A DNA stretch of 64,000 nucleotides, taken from the NCBI RefSeq assembly GCF_030817215.1, contig NZ_JAUSZA010000001.1, positions 3,756,501 through 3,820,500 on the forward strand, read 5' to 3'. Shown piece after piece: positions 1 through 9,098 of the stretch. The DNA comes from Paenibacillus sp. V4I3. Lineage in GTDB: Bacteria > Bacillota > Bacilli > Paenibacillales > NBRC-103111. The notes beneath the pieces were generated by a model, which made no database searches, was not told where the DNA came from, and worked only from the letters and a program-made list of their open reading frames with translations. Each line of letters starts with the position of its first letter. Position 1 is the first letter of the stretch. The position numbers and the translations under genes are program-made.

Positions 1-2
1 TA

Positions 3-1205
3 CCGTATGAGGCGCGGATAAAAAGTGAAATTGATACTTACGAGCAGTTTTGCCAAAGCGGACTTCATCCGTCTTTTAAGCAAGGGCTGTCGAAGCTGCT
101 TTGGATACAGGAAACGCAACCCGAGGCGCTTGAAGGCAGCGTTTGGTTATCCGTTTCCTCCTTTGTCGCATACTTACTTACAGGAAAATTTGCGGAAGAG
201 GAAACACTCGCTGCCCGAACATTCGTGTATCGCATGGATAAGTGGGTATGGAATTTGCCGCTAATCCAGCATTTTGGACTTGAGGAAAGTCATTTTCCAC
301 CTGTTGTTGCAACGGGAACTTCTATAGGAACCGTACTGCCTGAAGTAAGCCTGGGGCTTGGTTTAAGACCTGAAACATCCGTTTGTCTTGCCGGGCACGA
401 TCATGTATGTGCATCCTTGACCATTGGTCAGCCAGAGGTTGGTCGTGTCTATAATTCCATGGGCACTGCGGAAACGTTGGTGGGGCATTTCGGCATAAGG
501 GCGCTTGGGAAAGCCGATTACTGTTCCGGACTTGCCTTTGGACGCCATCCTTTGCCGGATCACATGTTTTGGATGGGCGGTCACTCGGCTTCCGGTGGCT
601 CCATCGAATGGCTGCGGGATCTATTGGATAAAGGAGATTTATCTTATTCGGAGATTCTGGGCATGTTGGATCAGGTTGCTCCTTCTCCGACCGGTATCCT
701 GTACTATCCTTATTTGTCAGGCTGCGGTGCGCCTTCTCCGAATGCCTTGGCAAAGGCGGGCTGGATTGGACTTACTACGCGTCATAGTCGAGGCGAGATG
801 TTCAAGGCCATATTGGAAGGAAACGCTTACCAGATGGAATGGCTGCGGCAGGAAGCCGAAAAAGTAGGGAGAGAGCCCATCAACAAATTGATTGTTGTAG
901 GTGGGGGCGCCAAGAATAGACACTGGCTGCAAATAAAAGCAGACGTCTCCGGCATCGAGCTGCAGCATTCGAATTTACCGGAAGCAACACTGCTTGGCGC
1001 AGCCTTAATGGCGGGTGTAAGTTCTGGAGTGTACGCTTCTTTCGAGGAAGCTATAGATGCTTTACCAGCCCAAGAGTCACAAGTTTACGTGCCTGATCCT
1101 TTAAGAAACGCGCAATATCGGTCCTTGTTCGAGAATGGGTTCTCGCGCTTTCGTCCGATGCTTCTAGAATACGACATGTGGCTAAGTCAGCAGTCAAAAA
1201 GCTAA
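3..1205 (+). CDS. FGGY-family carbohydrate kinase (5' end outside window)
   Basis: Cytoplasmic ATP-dependent kinase that phosphorylates a sugar or polyol; the substrate cannot be told from sequence. The frame is open from base 3, so the N-terminal part lies upstream and 400 residues are visible. The second actin-like FGGY domain is clear: a YNSMGTAE phosphate-binding stretch, GGHSASGGSIEWL, and the late VVGGGAKN signature followed by LLGAALMAG, which close the ATP site in this family. ATG 225 is an internal Met, because coding similarity continues upstream of it (SGLHPSFKQGLSKLLW, SFVAYLLTGKFAEEE). A bidirectional terminator follows at once. The family is certain; whether it is a xylulose, gluconate, glycerol or other kinase is open. 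Confidence 0.9.
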   Translation, partial: PYEARIKSEIDTYEQFCQSGLHPSFKQGLSKLLWIQETQPEALEGSVWLSVSSFVAYLLTGKFAEEETLAARTFVYRMDKWVWNLPLIQHFGLEESHFPPVVATGTSIGTVLPEVSLGLGLRPETSVCLAGHDHVCASLTIGQPEVGRVYNSMGTAETLVGHFGIRALGKADYCSGLAFGRHPLPDHMFWMGGHSASGGSIEWLRDLLDKGDLSYSEILGMLDQVAPSPTGILYYPYLSGCGAPSPNALAKAGWIGLTTRHSRGEMFKAILEGNAYQMEWLRQEAEKVGREPINKLIVVGGGAKNRHWLQIKADVSGIELQHSNLPEATLLGAALMAGVSSGVYASFEEAIDALPAQESQVYVPDPLRNAQYRSLFENGFSRFRPMLLEYDMWLSQQSKS

Positions 1206-1227
1206 CCTTAACAGGCTAGCTTTTTTT
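1196..1227. terminator. Bidirectional rho-independent terminator
   Basis: Hairpin with an A-run on the left and a T-run on the right: AAAAAGCTA pairs with TAGCTTTTT around a short ACC...AGG inner stem. It overlaps the kinase stop codon. The A-tract lets it also end the germination operon arriving from the minus strand, whose last stop is at 1263. Confidence 0.8.
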
Positions 1228-1262
1228 GCATTTGATTGTATTCAGCCTAGTTAATAAGTTCA

Positions 1263-2390
1263 TCATCGGCTAGAAGTAGGCTGCCCTTGCTTTGTCACTT
1301 TGCGTTTTTTCCTAACCAAAGTCATGATAAACACAATCGGAACATAGATGTAGATGAAATAAAACCCTACATTCGCATACATTGTAGTTACCACTCTAAT
1401 ACTGTTTCGATCTTTGACGAACAACTGTATGATCACGAATAACACCAGAAAAATAATCAAACTGGTACGAGGCTTCGTCCGCAAAGAAAGTTTCAAACTG
1501 TGACAAGCAGCCCACAAACTTATTGAAATATTGCCAAGCATTTTGATAAACCAAATAGAGATAACGAGATATTCCAATCTTTGCATAAGCGGAAATTGAA
1601 GTATTGAGACCATATTAAGTGTTGGCCATATCGTTTTATAGATCTGACCTTGGCTGAAATACATGAATGCAACCACCAAGATCAAAAGATACAACATGGT
1701 CGAGGTTAGCACAGCTAACTGCGCCCACTTTTGCGACTTAGCCTGTAACTGTATAAAAGGGTACACGACTAGTAAAACCTCGACTCCTAAATATTGATGT
1801 ACCATCGTTTTTGAAGATTCAAGGATTTGCGCGGCTGAATGGTTAAATAATGGTAATAAGTTTTGAGGATGCATATATGGTGCGATCAGGAGAGCTAACG
1901 GTGCAATAAATAAAAATATACTGATGCCCCCCCAGAAGCAGATCCCTGTAACGGTTCGGAAGCCTCCAGACACCGTATAATAAATGATAACAAGAATAAG
2001 CAGACTGAGGGGTAACATTTGCATCGTGGGAAATATCCAAACATTAATGACTTCAATGTACGTTCTATACGTAACGAATGCACCGAGGATGAAATAGAGA
2101 ATGATCACAAGATTCAACCCGTTTCCGATCATTTTGCCGAAACAGGCACAGTTCATGGAGAGAATACTTGCATTCGTTTGATTTTGGTTGGAAAAAATCT
2201 TGTACATCATCCAGACAATGATATGAATGCTAATTCCCGTAATAAGGACAGAGATCCAAGCATCGTATCCTGCATCATTCACTAATTCGCGTTGAAAACT
2301 CATCATGCCGACATCTACTATACTCACGTAGAGCAGAAAGTAGAGCAGAAAAGGAGAAACGGTAAATTTGTCATTTACTGCACTACTCAT
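1263..2390 (-). CDS. Spore germination protein, GerB-type permease (endospore germination permease family)
   Basis: B subunit of a GerA-type nutrient germinant receptor in the spore inner membrane; the family belongs to the APC transporter superfamily and is thought to bind the germinant. The protein has 375 residues, normal for the family (about 365), with roughly ten hydrophobic segments from PFLLYFLLYVSIVDVGMM near residue 14 to the final FYFIYIYVPIVFIMTL. The basic tail VRKKRKVTKQGQ is cytoplasmic in type. It is third in the minus-strand A-C-B operon, starting 32 bp after the C-subunit stop, with GGGAGG seven bases before the ATG. The gene order matches Bacillus gerK rather than gerA (A-B-C). 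The germinant cannot be inferred. Confidence 0.9.
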   Translation of the reverse strand: MSSAVNDKFTVSPFLLYFLLYVSIVDVGMMSFQRELVNDAGYDAWISVLITGISIHIIVWMMYKIFSNQNQTNASILSMNCACFGKMIGNGLNLVIILYFILGAFVTYRTYIEVINVWIFPTMQMLPLSLLILVIIYYTVSGGFRTVTGICFWGGISIFLFIAPLALLIAPYMHPQNLLPLFNHSAAQILESSKTMVHQYLGVEVLLVVYPFIQLQAKSQKWAQLAVLTSTMLYLLILVVAFMYFSQGQIYKTIWPTLNMVSILQFPLMQRLEYLVISIWFIKMLGNISISLWAACHSLKLSLRTKPRTSLIIFLVLFVIIQLFVKDRNSIRVVTTMYANVGFYFIYIYVPIVFIMTLVRKKRKVTKQGQPTSSR

Positions 2391-2422
2391 GGACTAGTCC
2401 TCCCTGTATATGCAAACTTTGC

Positions 2423-3532
2423 TTATAACTGACCGACACCGCTTTGAACAATGGCAAGGTCAACCTTTATCTTCGTTTTTAACAAAGGATAAGAGGATTG
2501 AAAGTCCTTTTCGTTCCAAGACTTGGACCTGCTTCTGATAAAGTCACCAAAGCCGATCGGATCCACCTTCTTCGACTTACAAAGCGAAATGAAGTCGTCA
2601 ACTTCCTCCTTTATGTATTCCCCCAGCTGCTGTTCAAAAAGTGAAAATTCTTCTTTCGATGACAAGTGCAACCAATCTGGGATATCTTTGACAGCTACCT
2701 TTAACTTAAGCTGTATGAATATGGAGGGGACTGGTTCCATAGAAATGAATTTATAGTTAACTTTCGAAGTTACGCTTTTCATTAGCACATAATCATGAGG
2801 CCTTGATTTTGACCCTTTCAGTGGCATCAGTAAGCTTCCGTTTCGAGAGTTTTCGGTTAGCAGTTTCAGAATAAAAGCTTCCCGATTCCCCACCTTGGTT
2901 ACAAATTTATCATCTTTAAACAAGGCTAACCCATCAATCTTAATGTCGTCACGCTCGAATATGAAGTAAGGCAAGAAAAAGTCCCGTCCTTCACCATAAA
3001 AATTAAACAGATGTGTCTTAAAGTTCATTTGTGGCAAGTTGCCTGATTTCATATTCTGTTCGATCATATTCATTAAATACAAAGTTTCCTGTGACTTGTT
3101 TGCGACAGCGAGCATTTCCGAAGCATCCATCTCGGATACTCCCAGCTGGACTCGGCCTGAAATCCTGGCGTCTCGATAGAAACTTTCTAAGACGGGGCCG
3201 AGACCTTGCTCCGCAAAGTTTTTCCCATATAACACCATCCCCATCTGACCGTATTGAATAGCTTTATTCGTCTTCGTGTTTAATCTTGGTATCATATCAA
3301 AGTCAGAATCGGACTCCGTTTCTATGAGTTGTAAATTCGTTTTACCTTTCTCTTTGTAATTTGCGAAAATTATCGAACATTTTACACGCTCGCCCGCCAT
3401 ATCATAACCAGCGGTTTGCACCATCTTAATCTTATTTATGACTTGCTGGCTGCCGCAGGAAGTTACAATAAAACAGGAGGTCAGAGCTATAACGGCTTTA
3501 TAGAAACTATAACCAGAAGATCCTCCTCTCAT
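2423..3532 (-). CDS. Spore germination lipoprotein, Ger(x)C family
   Basis: C subunit of a GerA-type germinant receptor, a lipoprotein on the outer face of the spore inner membrane. The 369 residues start with a signal peptide and a lipobox ending at Cys26 (FIVTSC followed by GS). The family region that opens with IKMVQTAGYDMAGERVKCSIIFANY is clear, followed by the C-terminal Ger(x)C domain near residues 200-365. The start ATG lies six bases after the A-subunit stop and uses a GAGGAG site embedded in the end of that gene, so translation is probably coupled. No damage is seen. Confidence 0.9.
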   Translation of the reverse strand: MRGGSSGYSFYKAVIALTSCFIVTSCGSQQVINKIKMVQTAGYDMAGERVKCSIIFANYKEKGKTNLQLIETESDSDFDMIPRLNTKTNKAIQYGQMGMVLYGKNFAEQGLGPVLESFYRDARISGRVQLGVSEMDASEMLAVANKSQETLYLMNMIEQNMKSGNLPQMNFKTHLFNFYGEGRDFFLPYFIFERDDIKIDGLALFKDDKFVTKVGNREAFILKLLTENSRNGSLLMPLKGSKSRPHDYVLMKSVTSKVNYKFISMEPVPSIFIQLKLKVAVKDIPDWLHLSSKEEFSLFEQQLGEYIKEEVDDFISLCKSKKVDPIGFGDFIRSRSKSWNEKDFQSSYPLLKTKIKVDLAIVQSGVGQL

Positions 3533-3538
3533 GCAAAC

Positions 3539-5038
3539 TCACTCCTCATCAAAATCACTTTTCTTTTTGGCAGTTTTAGGCTTGTATCTTAAAATGTTTT
3601 CCGGTTTCAGATATTTCGGCCTTTTATTGGTAATTTCGTAAGAGGATCTTATGAAACTGTCATTCAGGTCTGTTACCTGCAAAGGATATAAAGGTACTGT
3701 ATAAGGATTTCCTAGGGACTTAAGCCGAGTGATATGAACGAGTATAAAACAGATTCCGATAAACAAGCCTAAGCCTCCCCATAAAGCGGCCAGGATAATC
3801 ACGGGAAACCGAAGAAATCGTATGGTGTTAGACATCTTGTAGATAGGGGTTGCGAAGGAGGCTAAAGCAGATAAAGAGACTATAATAATGAGAATATTAC
3901 TGGTTAAAGCCGCTTCTACGGCAGCTTGTCCAACGATAATGCCACCAACAATGCCAAGCGTTTGACCGATCTTGCTCGGCAATCGAGCCCCAGCTTCTCG
4001 AAGAAACTCTATCGTTATCTCCAAGAAAAGAACCTCCATAATGGGAGGAAACGGTACAAATTGTCTTGAGAAAATAAGAGGAGCAAGCAGATCCCTCGGA
4101 ACCACCTCGTAATGAAAAGTGGTAATGGCCACATATAGCGCTGATGCAAAGAGCGAGAATACGACGCCAAGGATTCGGATCACCCTGAAAAAAGAACCAA
4201 GCATCCATGGTAAATAATAATCTTCTGGAGAGATGAAGAAATCATACAACGTCGAAGGTCCGGTAATAAAATAGGGAGATCCATCGCTTATCACCGCTAC
4301 CTGGCCTGAAATCAAGGAATAGATTACCCGGTCTCTGCGTTCCGTGGAGATAAATAAGGGGAAAGGGGATAGTGAATTGTCGGAAATGATCTGATCCAAT
4401 TGCGCCGTATCGAACACCACTTCAAAGTCGATACCCCCTAACCTCTGCTCTATCGTAGCAATATTTTCTTTATTCGTAATGCCATCTATATAGATAATGG
4501 CTACTTTGGATTTGGACAAGCTCCCGATCGTCATTATCTTCACAATCAGATTTGGTATATTAAGCTGGGTTCTGATCAGATGAAGGTTCGTGTCCAGATC
4601 CTCGACAAAACCTACTTTCGGTCCGACAACACTGAATTCATTCTCTGTATCATTGTTCTTGCGCATACCTTCTTTACTTGTTAACGGAACTAACGCACAT
4701 ATCGGGTCATTCTCATTCAGTTGGATAATGGCATGCCCTTTAAGCAGCTTAGATTGGATTTCATCGATTTGTTCTGTAATTTGGATGCCGTCAATGGGGA
4801 GGTACGTTTTGATTTCTTCTAGATGTTTAAGTTCAAAACTACTAGCTTTCTGAGATTCCAACGCATGGAACACATGCTGTTGGAGTATTTTCTCATCGAT
4901 TAATGTCTGATAATAACAAATCTTCAGCGGAGGATGGGTGAACGTAATCGTACTTATCATGAAGTCACTGGACCGTTTAGAGAGCGAGATTAATTCCTCA
5001 ATGTCCTTGGCATCCGTAATCAGCATTGCGTGTTTCAC
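3539..5038 (-). CDS. Spore germination protein, GerA-type membrane subunit
   Basis: A subunit of the nutrient germinant receptor. The 499 residues comprise a soluble N-terminal domain (about 1-275), a membrane domain with about five hydrophobic stretches between residues 285 and 440, and a charged C-terminal tail ending KPKTAKKKSDFDEE. Family hallmarks are RRDRVIYSLISGQVAVISDGSPY before the membrane part and LLAPLIFSRQFVPFPPIMEVL within it. The chosen start is GTG 5038 with an AAGGA site four bases away; an ATG four codons later is too far (16 bases) from that site. It is first in the operon. Such operons are normally under forespore sigma G, but no convincing sigma G promoter could be identified upstream. 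Confidence 0.92.
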   Translation of the reverse strand: MKHAMLITDAKDIEELISLSKRSSDFMISTITFTHPPLKICYYQTLIDEKILQQHVFHALESQKASSFELKHLEEIKTYLPIDGIQITEQIDEIQSKLLKGHAIIQLNENDPICALVPLTSKEGMRKNNDTENEFSVVGPKVGFVEDLDTNLHLIRTQLNIPNLIVKIMTIGSLSKSKVAIIYIDGITNKENIATIEQRLGGIDFEVVFDTAQLDQIISDNSLSPFPLFISTERRDRVIYSLISGQVAVISDGSPYFITGPSTLYDFFISPEDYYLPWMLGSFFRVIRILGVVFSLFASALYVAITTFHYEVVPRDLLAPLIFSRQFVPFPPIMEVLFLEITIEFLREAGARLPSKIGQTLGIVGGIIVGQAAVEAALTSNILIIIVSLSALASFATPIYKMSNTIRFLRFPVIILAALWGGLGLFIGICFILVHITRLKSLGNPYTVPLYPLQVTDLNDSFIRSSYEITNKRPKYLKPENILRYKPKTAKKKSDFDEE

Positions 5039-5324
5039 CCATTCCTTTTTTATTGGTATTTTCTGTTATATGCCATTTTTTATGCAGTAGGCTAGCAAAT
5101 TTATGTCGAAAAAACAGAAAAAACACCTTTTAGAAACGAATAACTCGGAATCATGGAATTGCATGATGGCAATAAATGACAAAGCGTATTACAATTTATC
5201 AGGAACGTTAAATCAGACTGCGGTCCATAGGGCTGCATTTTTATTGTGTAAATTAAAGAGTCATTTCTGTATTATGACCACTATTTCTTGAAATAGTCTG
5301 CTAGTTTCGCTAGTTGGGCGGACC

Positions 5325-5402
5325 TATAATGAAGTCAAGTAAACGTCATCATTTAGCTTTTACAGGGGGTAAATGTTTACGGCCAGTATATAAACAGGAG
5401 GG
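5325..5402 (+). promoter_or_regulatory. Candidate promoter (-10) and ribosome binding site for the sugar ABC operon
   Basis: Within the 374-bp gene-free stretch 5039-5412, a perfect TATAAT at 5325-5330 has no acceptable -35 box 16-18 bases upstream. That would fit a promoter needing an activator such as the AraC-type regulator encoded at 10850. An AGGAGG site at 5397-5402 lies ten bases before the lipoprotein ATG at 5413. Nothing else convincing is seen in the stretch; a short open frame at 5103-5291 has no ribosome binding site. Confidence 0.4.
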
Positions 5403-5412
5403 TGTATATCAA

Positions 5413-6999
5413 ATGAAAAAATTGGTAGTGCTAGGACTAGCTACAATGTTTGCGCTTACAGCATGCTCGGACAACAAAGCAACTACAGAAACTCCAAAGG
5501 CAACAGGAAACGCTAAACCAGCCAAGCTGTCGCTTAACTGGTCCGTCATGAATGGAAATTTGGGGAATGTGACACTGCCTTCCGCAGACAAAGATTTCGT
5601 CAAAAAAGCGATTGAAGAGAAATTTAACGTGGATTTGAAAATCGATTATATGGTGACAGGTAAAGAATATCATGACAAGTTGAATGCTACTTTGGCGGGC
5701 GGAAGCGCTCCTGATCTATTCATCGCCGGTGGTGCCGAGTCCCAAAAGTACATTAACGACGGTATAACCGCTAACCTGAGCACATTCATTACGAAAGAAA
5801 CGATGCCTAATTATTTCAAGTGGGTAACGAAAGAAGAAGTAGATGCTTATCAACTCAAACAGGGTGAGTTCACTCGCGGTATGGTGCCTTTTTCACGTAA
5901 CACCTATGCTTCCTGGTATATTCGCCAAGACTGGCTCGATAAGCTGGGGTTGAAGTCTCCCAAAAATTACGAGGAACTGACCAACGTATTAACCCAGTTC
6001 ACAAAAGCTGATCCGGATGGCAATGGCAAGCAGGATACTTATGGCTTTACAGCAGCAGGCAGCGGACAAAATCTTCCTTTCGACTTCCCGCAATGGTTGA
6101 ACAACGGTTTTGTGGCTGACTTCATGATCGTCGACAACAGCTATGTAGACAATCGTACGGATCTTAAAGTACAAGGTGTTATCGATCAAGTGGTGGAATG
6201 GAACAAAGCTGGAATCGTAGATCCCGACTGGTTCCTGAACAAGCCGCCAGCTCATATGGATAAAGCTTCTCAAGGCAGAGTCGGAATGTTCTTCACGCCA
6301 GGCGACAAAACAGTGGCGCTGGACAGTGTTGCAACAAGTGTACAAAACCGTGCGAAAGCTCTTGATCCAAAAGCCAATTGGCAGCCTATTTACCCGCTAG
6401 ACAAACCGATCATGTGGAAATACAACGTTCCTACAGACACGTTATTGATAAGTAAAGCTACAGCAGATAAGAGTCCGGACAAAGTGAAGCGTTCCTTGGA
6501 AATCGTCAACTGGCTTGCTGGTGAAGAAGGCTTCTTATTGAGCCACTTCGGGCAAGAAGGTAAGCACTACACGAAATCTGGCAACAAGATAACTTTAAAT
6601 GTTGCAGCTTTCGAAGCGGATATCGCTAAAGCAGGTAACTGGCTGAATGTGTATGCTGCATTTACACCGGAAGATCCTAATGTACTTGGATTTGAACTGA
6701 TTGATTCCCGTGTTTCCGAGCATGACCGTGCGATTCTGAAAACAGTTGAAGGATTCCCGAAACATAACGCATTGCCTCCAGTAAGCTTAGTTCCTCCTGC
6801 AGGCATCAATATTGGGGATTTCCGCAAAGAAATGAGCAAATTCCATGCCAAAGCAGTTCTTGAAGACAAGAGCGGTAAAAATTGGCCGCAATACCGTGAA
6901 GAACTGATGACCAAGTTCAAAGGAAGAGAAATTTTCACAGAGTATACCAAACAGTTGAACTCTGTTCTGAAAGATAAGAAACTGAACGATTTTAAATAA
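5413..6999 (+). CDS. Carbohydrate ABC transporter substrate-binding lipoprotein (family 1)
   Basis: Captures an oligosaccharide outside the cell and delivers it to the two permeases encoded next. It has 528 residues from ATG 5413; the frame is open for 33 more codons upstream, but AGGAGG sits ten bases before this ATG and the signal peptide begins here. The signal is MKKLVVLGLATMFALTAC with lipidated Cys18. The mature protein resembles the large LipO/YtcQ-type binding proteins: NATLAGGSAPDLFI near residue 95, WYIRQDWLDKLGLKSPKNYEEL near 170, and the calcium-loop-like DPDGNGKQDTYGFT. It belongs to an lplABC-like set without its own ATPase, which usually borrows a shared MsmX-type ATPase. The ligand is unknown. 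Confidence 0.92.
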   Translation: MKKLVVLGLATMFALTACSDNKATTETPKATGNAKPAKLSLNWSVMNGNLGNVTLPSADKDFVKKAIEEKFNVDLKIDYMVTGKEYHDKLNATLAGGSAPDLFIAGGAESQKYINDGITANLSTFITKETMPNYFKWVTKEEVDAYQLKQGEFTRGMVPFSRNTYASWYIRQDWLDKLGLKSPKNYEELTNVLTQFTKADPDGNGKQDTYGFTAAGSGQNLPFDFPQWLNNGFVADFMIVDNSYVDNRTDLKVQGVIDQVVEWNKAGIVDPDWFLNKPPAHMDKASQGRVGMFFTPGDKTVALDSVATSVQNRAKALDPKANWQPIYPLDKPIMWKYNVPTDTLLISKATADKSPDKVKRSLEIVNWLAGEEGFLLSHFGQEGKHYTKSGNKITLNVAAFEADIAKAGNWLNVYAAFTPEDPNVLGFELIDSRVSEHDRAILKTVEGFPKHNALPPVSLVPPAGINIGDFRKEMSKFHAKAVLEDKSGKNWPQYREELMTKFKGREIFTEYTKQLNSVLKDKKLNDFK

Positions 7000-7016
7000 A
7001 CATGTCAAGGCATCGA

Positions 7017-7046
7017 GGGGAACCCTGGGTTGTTCATGGGTTTCCT
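7017..7046 (+). other. Intergenic mRNA hairpin between binding protein and permease genes
   Basis: GGGAACCC (7018-7025) pairs over eight positions, one a G-U, with GGGTTTCC (7038-7045) around a 12-base loop. It has no T-run, so it is more likely a processing or stability hairpin than a full terminator. Such hairpins often keep binding-protein mRNA in excess over permease mRNA. Confidence 0.5.
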
Positions 7047-7085
7047 TCTGCCTTCCAACAGAGATACGGCTAGGAGGATATGGCG

Positions 7086-8045
7086 ATGGCGGAAACCACA
7101 ACTGCATTTAAAGAGAAACCTACAGCTAAACGCCCTGTGAGGCAAGGTAAACTACGAAGCATTTACCACAGCAGATGGTTCTACCTCATGATGATACCTG
7201 GACTGGTCTATTATATTCTGTTCCATTATGCTCCTATGGTGGGAACCTTGATTGCATTTCAGAACTACAACTTGATGAAGGGCATCTGGGGAAGTCCCTG
7301 GGTCGGCTTCGATAATTTTCGAGTTATTTTCGATAATCCTGAATTTTTGCAAATTATGAGAAACACGCTGTTAATCAGTGTTTACAAAATTGTGGGCAAC
7401 ATGGTGCCTGATGTTATTCTGGCACTTATGCTGAATGAAGTGAGGGTGCTTTGGTTCAAACGAGCGGTACAAACCATTACTTACGGGCCTTATTTTCTAT
7501 CCTGGGTTATTGTGTATGGATTAGCTTTTTCTTTCCTTGCTCCAGGCTCCGGATTGATCAGTACGTTTGTACGCGATATGGGTTGGGGACAAATTGATTT
7601 ATTGACGAACAAGGATTTCTTTAGACCGATGTTGGTACTTTCAGAAATTTGGAAAAATACCGGATTCGGAGCCATCATCTATTTGGCGGCTTTGGCATCC
7701 ATCAACCAGGAACTTTATGAAGCTGCCGTCGTGGATGGTGCAGGACGTTGGCGTCAGCTCTGGCATATTACGCTGCCTGGTATCCGTGATGTATTCGTGC
7801 TCCTGCTGATTATTAGAATCGGCGGCATACTGGATGCAGGCTTCGATCAGGTTTTCATATTCTTGAATGCCCGGGTGTATGATGTCGGGGATATTGTGGA
7901 TACATGGGTTTACCGATATGGCTTCGAGCGTCTGGAGTTTGGCGTTGCGGCAGCTATGGGTGTTTTCAAATCCTTGGTAGGACTCATTTTGGTTATAGGT
8001 GCAAACAAACTGGCTAAGAAAGTCGGGGGTTCCGGCATATGGTAG
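7086..8045 (+). CDS. Sugar ABC transporter permease, LplB type
   Basis: Inner-membrane permease subunit (MalF-like role) of the importer. It has 319 residues from ATG 7086; an in-frame ATG at 7080 lies only two bases from AGGAGG (7072-7077), while 7086 has the normal eight. It shows six membrane segments and the ATPase-contact EAA loop NQELYEAAVVDGAGRWRQLW near residue 215. The opening WFYLMMIPGLVYYILFHYAPM and the motif YGPYFLSWVI are typical of LplB/YtcP-system permeases. It follows the binding protein and precedes the second permease by 30 bp. Confidence 0.92.
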   Translation: MAETTTAFKEKPTAKRPVRQGKLRSIYHSRWFYLMMIPGLVYYILFHYAPMVGTLIAFQNYNLMKGIWGSPWVGFDNFRVIFDNPEFLQIMRNTLLISVYKIVGNMVPDVILALMLNEVRVLWFKRAVQTITYGPYFLSWVIVYGLAFSFLAPGSGLISTFVRDMGWGQIDLLTNKDFFRPMLVLSEIWKNTGFGAIIYLAALASINQELYEAAVVDGAGRWRQLWHITLPGIRDVFVLLLIIRIGGILDAGFDQVFIFLNARVYDVGDIVDTWVYRYGFERLEFGVAAAMGVFKSLVGLILVIGANKLAKKVGGSGIW

Positions 8046-8075
8046 ATTGCATTTTGGAAAGGGAGGGGTATTACG

Positions 8076-8963
8076 ATGTCATTCGTACTTCAAAAGTCAA
8101 AAGGGGATAAGGTTGCTGATGCGGCTATTAATACCGTTCTGACCCTGTTTGCCCTCGTCACGTTGTTTCCGCTGTACTATGTCGTTGTTGTTTCGTTGAC
8201 TCCTTATATTGAAGTTATGAAGAATGGCGGTTTCGTTATTTGGCCCGAACATTTAACTTTTCAGGCTTATAAAGAAATATTCGGAAGCGCACGTATTCCA
8301 CAGGCGTTGAAAATTACCGTATTCATCACGGTTGTAGGCACGATTTTGAATCTTGTGGTCACCACACTGCTGGCATACCCGCTATCCAAGAAGTCTGTTC
8401 CAGGCCGTAATTTTATCCTGATGGCGCTCGTATTCACAATGATTTTTAGCGGCGGTATTATTCCACTTTACATTATGGTTCGCAGTCTTGGATTGTACGA
8501 TTCGGTCTGGGCACTCGTTATTCCAGGAATGGTCTCCACTTTTAACTTATTGATTGTCAAAACGTACTTTGAAAACCTCCCGGCGGAAGTAGAGGAGGCA
8601 GCCAAAGTAGACGGTTGCAGTGATATACAGACACTATTTCGCATTGTCCTTCCCTTATCGGCACCCATCATGGCTACGATTGGTTTGTTCTATGGAGTTA
8701 CACATTGGAACGAATATTTCAAAGGTATCTTTTATATTTCCGACAAAACGCTTATGCCTATGCAGGTAGTGCTAAGAAGCATGATTCAAGCGCCGAATGT
8801 CAGCTCTGAGCTGTCGATTAATTCATTAGCCCTCGACGCGCTGCCTCCTGAAACGATCAAGATGGCTGTAGTTGTTGTAGCGACATTACCACTTCTGATC
8901 ATTTATCCGTTCCTGCAAAAATATTTTGTCAAAGGTGCATTGCTAGGTTCCGTCAAGGGGTAA
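8076..8963 (+). CDS. Sugar ABC transporter permease, YtcP/LplC type
   Basis: Second permease subunit (MalG-like role) forming the channel with the preceding gene product. It has 295 residues, the usual length, with about six membrane segments. Diagnostic pieces are FSGGIIPLYIMVRSLGLYDS in the middle, the EAA loop EEAAKVDGCSDIQTLFRIV, HWNEYFKGIFYISD, and the family-typical end YPFLQKYFVKGALLGSVKG. The start is supported by GGGAGGGG nine bases upstream. No ATPase gene follows; the next genes are the two-component system, so energising must come from elsewhere. Confidence 0.93.
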   Translation: MSFVLQKSKGDKVADAAINTVLTLFALVTLFPLYYVVVVSLTPYIEVMKNGGFVIWPEHLTFQAYKEIFGSARIPQALKITVFITVVGTILNLVVTTLLAYPLSKKSVPGRNFILMALVFTMIFSGGIIPLYIMVRSLGLYDSVWALVIPGMVSTFNLLIVKTYFENLPAEVEEAAKVDGCSDIQTLFRIVLPLSAPIMATIGLFYGVTHWNEYFKGIFYISDKTLMPMQVVLRSMIQAPNVSSELSINSLALDALPPETIKMAVVVVATLPLLIIYPFLQKYFVKGALLGSVKG

Positions 8964-9040
8964 TGGTAAGCGCATATGATTGAATATGAAAGATTATGGT
9001 ACAAAGAAGTATTGGCCATGCTATACTATTTGAAAGTCAC

Positions 9041-9064
9041 AAGCCCTCGATCATCGGGGGCTTT
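9041..9064 (+). terminator. Hairpin between ABC operon and sensor kinase (weak terminator or attenuator)
   Basis: AAGCCCTCGA (9041-9050) pairs over ten positions with TCGGGGGCTT (9054-9063), loop TCA. The T-run is only three bases, so some read-through into the kinase gene is likely. A possible -10 (TATACT, 9022-9027) precedes it without a good -35. Confidence 0.6.
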
Positions 9065-9098
9065 GCTGTATCCTCATAGGATAGGGGAGTGATCTTGC

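Noticed and set aside
5039..5100. Sigma-G-type promoter for the germination operon
   Set aside because: Only partial matches such as ACATA with CATAAAA could be aligned; not enough to report as a site.
5103..5291. 62-residue open frame upstream of the sugar ABC operon
   Set aside because: No ribosome binding site, no recognisable features, and it lies between two promoter regions.
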